DNA of 40,766 nucleotides, from NCBI GenBank assembly GCA_018500015.2, contig JAHBAR020000005.1:1-40766 (forward strand), written 5' to 3'. The notes under the pieces were generated by a model. The model was not told the origin of the DNA, did no database searches, and was given only the letters and a program-made list of their open reading frames with translations. The DNA is from Candidatus Kerfeldbacteria bacterium (GTDB lineage Bacteria > Patescibacteriota > Patescibacteriia > UBA9570 > XYC2-FULL-38-9). Both the position numbers and the translations under genes were made by a program. This document shows positions 37,187 through 40,766 of the stretch, piece after piece. Each line of letters starts with the position of its first letter. Position 1 is the stretch's first letter.

Positions 37187-38977
37187 TTATGGAAGGATAG
37201 GATTTGCGTTTACAGAGCCTCGTGCAGCGCGCACAGTAAGTAAAGCAAAAGGATCAAAAGCACTTGCAAAAAGATCATTAATAATATGGGGTTGTAAACC
37301 AATCTGAAGATGATTAGGCAAAAAACGAACCTCAAATTGAGCGCCTAAATTCATTGCATCGGCCGGTAGTGAGGGAATTGTCCATTGCACTGTGCGAGTA
37401 GGCTCATCGTAAGTGAGCGTGCCAATACTAGTACTGTATGAACCTGTCCACGCTGTCATTCCCGGCAATGTTGTAGTGAGTGTAACGTCCTGCACTGGTT
37501 GGTTGCCATTGTCGACACGTAAAAAAACACGGTACCCTGTCACACTCCATGCTTCTGAGGGGAACGGACCGTAACCAATCTGTTCTCCGTTCGGGCCCCA
37601 GTACAACGCGGTTGATGCAATTGAAATACGAGAAGCAAAGCGCGTTGATGCACTTGCTGCGTACATGTCAAACGGTTGTTGAATGAGTGTTGAAAATCCT
37701 TCACCAGAAACAATAAGTGTTGAAGTTTGATATGGGTCAGCAACATACTGTGTAGGAACGCGTACGATGAATGCATGCGACGCGCCATGAGCTAGCTCAC
37801 TTATACGCGGAAAGAAGATATGATTATCAGAGATTCGTACTTGCACACCATTGATTGTTGTTTCCGAAACAATAAGCGGTCGGCCTGATAATGTACCTAT
37901 AAGGTCAATATTTTGAACAGCAGTAGTGCTCGTATTCTTGGCTGTCACAGTATACTCAACACTCTCTCCGTATACCTCTGCATCTTCGCCTGTTACAAAA
38001 ATTTCCGTATGTGGTGTAATCACACGAATAGACGCTTCGGCTGATGCGTACTGAAATTCTTGTACAGTATTTGATTCTGGAGTGTATACGGACACGAAAG
38101 GAGTGATGTACGTCTTAAGATTTTGATCCCCCGTGATGCCGGTGCGCGAAGAAAAATTACCATAGATTACAAGAGTGCCTTGCTGATGCGGCTCAATGCG
38201 CCCTAATAAAAATTCTCGTGTATCAGTCGGTCGATTTTGAGCTACACCATTCAATATACTGGCGTTGACATTAAAGTAGTCTGGTAAATCCAAAACGATT
38301 CGCCCGGAATCAAATGTTCCGCGACCGGTATTTTCATAATGCACAGTAATATCTGTTGGTAAGTCGTACGTTGATGCTCTTGGGGCTTCAACAGAAATTG
38401 AGAATGCGGAGTCGTTGATAAAAAACCTATCAGCATCGCGCACAATCTCAGAATGACTCAATGTTGTATATCCAAGATCGGCATATAAGAGATATGTCTC
38501 ACGAATATTGCCATACACAACGCCGGAAATTTCAAAAGATCCTGTTGTGTATGGAGGCAAATCACCAAGCTCAAGATCAATACCACGATGTACTTGTGAG
38601 TCGCCGCTTCCAATCAAAAATCCTTCAGGCATAGTGACATGAACCCACGCATCATGAATGCGACGACCGCCATTTGTATACTGCACATACACTGTAGTAA
38701 CTTCACCACTTTTAATTGTTGGATCAACAGTCATTGAAATGTTCACATCCGCAGGCGTGAAGTACAAAACAAACCAAAATAATAAGCCAATGTTTGTTGC
38801 CACTAATATAAATGAAACAACTGCATAGATAGTGTCAACAATAAGGTGGTGCAAGCGACCTTCATATTTATCTGTCATGTAGTGGATCATCATCGGCCAA
38901 TACAAATGCATCCACTTCCACACAATCATTTTTGTGAAGCGTGTAAAAGTTGGAAGATGCCTATGACGAAACAACAT
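37187..38977 (-). CDS. Membrane-anchored surface protein with DUF11-like Ig-fold repeats
   Basis: One TM near the N-terminus, then repeated beta-rich domains (VYVQYTNGGRRIHDAWVHVTMPEGF; VEYTVTAKNTSTTAVQNIDLIGTL). Confidence 0.65.
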   Translation of the reverse strand: MLFRHRHLPTFTRFTKMIVWKWMHLYWPMMIHYMTDKYEGRLHHLIVDTIYAVVSFILVATNIGLLFWFVLYFTPADVNISMTVDPTIKSGEVTTVYVQYTNGGRRIHDAWVHVTMPEGFLIGSGDSQVHRGIDLELGDLPPYTTGSFEISGVVYGNIRETYLLYADLGYTTLSHSEIVRDADRFFINDSAFSISVEAPRASTYDLPTDITVHYENTGRGTFDSGRIVLDLPDYFNVNASILNGVAQNRPTDTREFLLGRIEPHQQGTLVIYGNFSSRTGITGDQNLKTYITPFVSVYTPESNTVQEFQYASAEASIRVITPHTEIFVTGEDAEVYGESVEYTVTAKNTSTTAVQNIDLIGTLSGRPLIVSETTINGVQVRISDNHIFFPRISELAHGASHAFIVRVPTQYVADPYQTSTLIVSGEGFSTLIQQPFDMYAASASTRFASRISIASTALYWGPNGEQIGYGPFPSEAWSVTGYRVFLRVDNGNQPVQDVTLTTTLPGMTAWTGSYSTSIGTLTYDEPTRTVQWTIPSLPADAMNLGAQFEVRFLPNHLQIGLQPHIINDLFASAFDPFALLTVRAARGSVNANPILP

Positions 38978-38980
38978 ACA

Positions 38981-40765
38981 TTAAAACGAATTGAATATAG
39001 AAAAACTATTTGTCACAATTTCATCAACACCATCATCATCAATATCTGCTGTTGAAAGCCACACCCCACTACGGTCAGAGGTATCGTAGGCAAAAAATCC
39101 AGCTTGAAGCATTTTACCACGCCGCGTAAAGATACGCACTTGCGGACCGCCACCCTGACCCGGCGCAGTGATAATGTCGTCACGACCATCACCATTTACA
39201 TCACCAACAGCAACATGTACGCCTGTGCGATATGAAGAATCGTATGCAAAAAAACCTTGCTGGATAGCTTCACACCTACTGTTTAATACTTGGACCTGTG
39301 GTCCTCCGCCATCTCCAGCACCTACAACAATACGTAGTTTACCTTCTCTATTTTTATTTCCAACTGCAACATCAAGGCCACCATAAAAATGTCCAAATGG
39401 CGTGCATCCGCTTCCTGCCTTTTCTTCTCCAGCCATTGAATATATTTTTACCTGCGCAAGCCCCGTTCTGTTTCCAACAACAATAATATTCTTATTCTTT
39501 TTTGTCTTTCCTACCGCAATGTCTACACCGCCGGTATAGTTACTACCATAGGGCTGAATCGTTGTGAGAAGTGTCCCATTGTTCTTATAGATACGAACAT
39601 TGGTTGAGTCGGCGACAATCGTTTTTTTCTTCAATGTGTGAATTTGAGTATATGAAGTAAACGATGGAGTGTACTCAAAAAAACTATTGCGCTCTGCTTC
39701 ACCGGTTGCATTAAATGCTTTTGCATACGCACCGTTCAGATATGTGGTATGGGTGATCGTCGATAAACGATTAAGCAAAATAATTCCATCATGTGCAGGA
39801 ATGGTCACAGAGCCGACAGTCTCACCTGAGTTTGTGATAAGATCCTGTGTACCACGAATTTTTTCATACGCCTCCTTTAAATCAACAAACTGACTACTAT
39901 TGGTAGAGTTTACAAGCACTGAGGCGTGCTCAAAGTCTCTGCGCCATACACCAGCGTTAAGCGTGGTGTCATTTGGATTCTGTACATTGTACGCAGCGCT
40001 CGTAGCTTCGCCAAGCATCACCGAATACTCATCATAGTACCAACGCTCATGATGGGTTTCATCCCCACTGTCAAAACTATAGTATCCATTACCAAGAAGT
40101 GTTGATGTTAGCCCATAGCGAAATTTTTGATAGTTTGTTTGATTCTCGGAGTTCTGAACATTGGTATTTATCAACGCGAATGGATCACGTGCAATATGCT
40201 GCATCACAAAAAAATATTGCTCCATAGATGCGGTCCAACCGCCATACACTGTGTCAGGAAAATGTTCAAAGCCCACACCGTTGAGCTGTTCATAGTATGC
40301 TGTACCACCGTTTCCTGTAATAATAAAATCTTCCCGACCCTCTTCATCTGCCGCATCGCGCGTTGCTTGAAGCGCTTGAGCAATACCATTCTTCCACGCG
40401 GCATCCATAGTGGATGGTGATTCCGCGACACCATTACGGTTCAAATCTATCTGATTCGATACAAACGAAACACTTTCCCACAAGTTATCGTAAAACACAC
40501 CATCCCACACAGCATCATTAATGATACGATCACGCATCTCGTCAATAAAGAAATCACGGAAGGTGCTACCCTCAGAATCTTTCCCATAATCAGTAATGTT
40601 CATGATGGTGTACGTTGGCCACCACTCTGCTCGTGAACCGTCTTTCAGGTGAACAATCCAGTCCTCGTGTGCATCCAACCCTTCGCCAATAGCCTTGCGC
40701 ATCGTTCCTGCATCTAAGCTACTCGCATCAGGACGAATATCCACAAGAGAGATATAGGCTAACAA
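38981..40765 (-). CDS. Putative glycoside hydrolase (GHL15-like TIM barrel) with C-terminal FG-GAP/VCBS-like repeats, truncated at window edge
   Basis: WDGVFYDNLWESVSFV; EHFPDTVYGGWTASMEQYFF; C-terminal repeats GGGPQVQVLNSRCEAIQQGFFAYDSSYRTGVHVAVGDVNGDGRDDIITAPGQGGGPQVRIF. Confidence 0.65.
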   Translation of the reverse strand: MLAYISLVDIRPDASSLDAGTMRKAIGEGLDAHEDWIVHLKDGSRAEWWPTYTIMNITDYGKDSEGSTFRDFFIDEMRDRIINDAVWDGVFYDNLWESVSFVSNQIDLNRNGVAESPSTMDAAWKNGIAQALQATRDAADEEGREDFIITGNGGTAYYEQLNGVGFEHFPDTVYGGWTASMEQYFFVMQHIARDPFALINTNVQNSENQTNYQKFRYGLTSTLLGNGYYSFDSGDETHHERWYYDEYSVMLGEATSAAYNVQNPNDTTLNAGVWRRDFEHASVLVNSTNSSQFVDLKEAYEKIRGTQDLITNSGETVGSVTIPAHDGIILLNRLSTITHTTYLNGAYAKAFNATGEAERNSFFEYTPSFTSYTQIHTLKKKTIVADSTNVRIYKNNGTLLTTIQPYGSNYTGGVDIAVGKTKKNKNIIVVGNRTGLAQVKIYSMAGEEKAGSGCTPFGHFYGGLDVAVGNKNREGKLRIVVGAGDGGGPQVQVLNSRCEAIQQGFFAYDSSYRTGVHVAVGDVNGDGRDDIITAPGQGGGPQVRIFTRRGKMLQAGFFAYDTSDRSGVWLSTADIDDDGVDEIVTNSFSIFNSF

Positions 40766-40766
40766 T

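Overview
The window looks like a Patescibacteria/CPR (Parcubacteria-like) chromosomal segment. This placement is inferred from gene content and style, not from a database. The first ~600 bp appear to be a chimeric or artefactual contig end: an imperfect Nextera/Tn5 adapter plus mosaic end at 7-39, followed by much more GC-rich sequence. From ~640 onward the contig carries, in order: a REP-associated tyrosine (Y1/HUH) transposase unit flanked by palindromes and a 105-bp direct repeat; secE-nusG-rplK-rplA; a dTTP-synthesis operon (dCMP deaminase, P-loop NMP kinase-like, MtrA-like/ThyA fusion, tmk, dut); a FtsQ-like gene divergent from an envelope operon (alpha/beta hydrolase, membrane MurF-like ligase, DegT aminotransferase, FemAB, methyltransferase, LOG-like); greA-lysS-serS, in which LysRS is fused to an HD hydrolase domain; gatB; a HI0933-family flavoprotein; a complete F-type ATP synthase operon with a Na+-type c-subunit signature; and a minus-strand block (LbH transferase, rmuC, tatD, cvpA, metG, AI-2E, M16 peptidase, glyS, a surface DUF11-like protein, and a truncated GHL15-like/FG-GAP protein). 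The observations I consider most worth follow-up are: (i) a 105-nt multi-helix palindrome (4316-4420) containing the -35 element of a leaderless promoter; (ii) a composite four-stem REP-like element (28835-28951) whose core palindrome recurs at 4258-4283; (iii) the LysRS-HD fusion; (iv) widespread leaderless promoters and absence of Shine-Dalgarno motifs; (v) the duplicated 105-bp unit (possible sORF/ncRNA plus terminator) bracketing the RAYT; (vi) the Na+-type c-ring; (vii) the adapter chimera.
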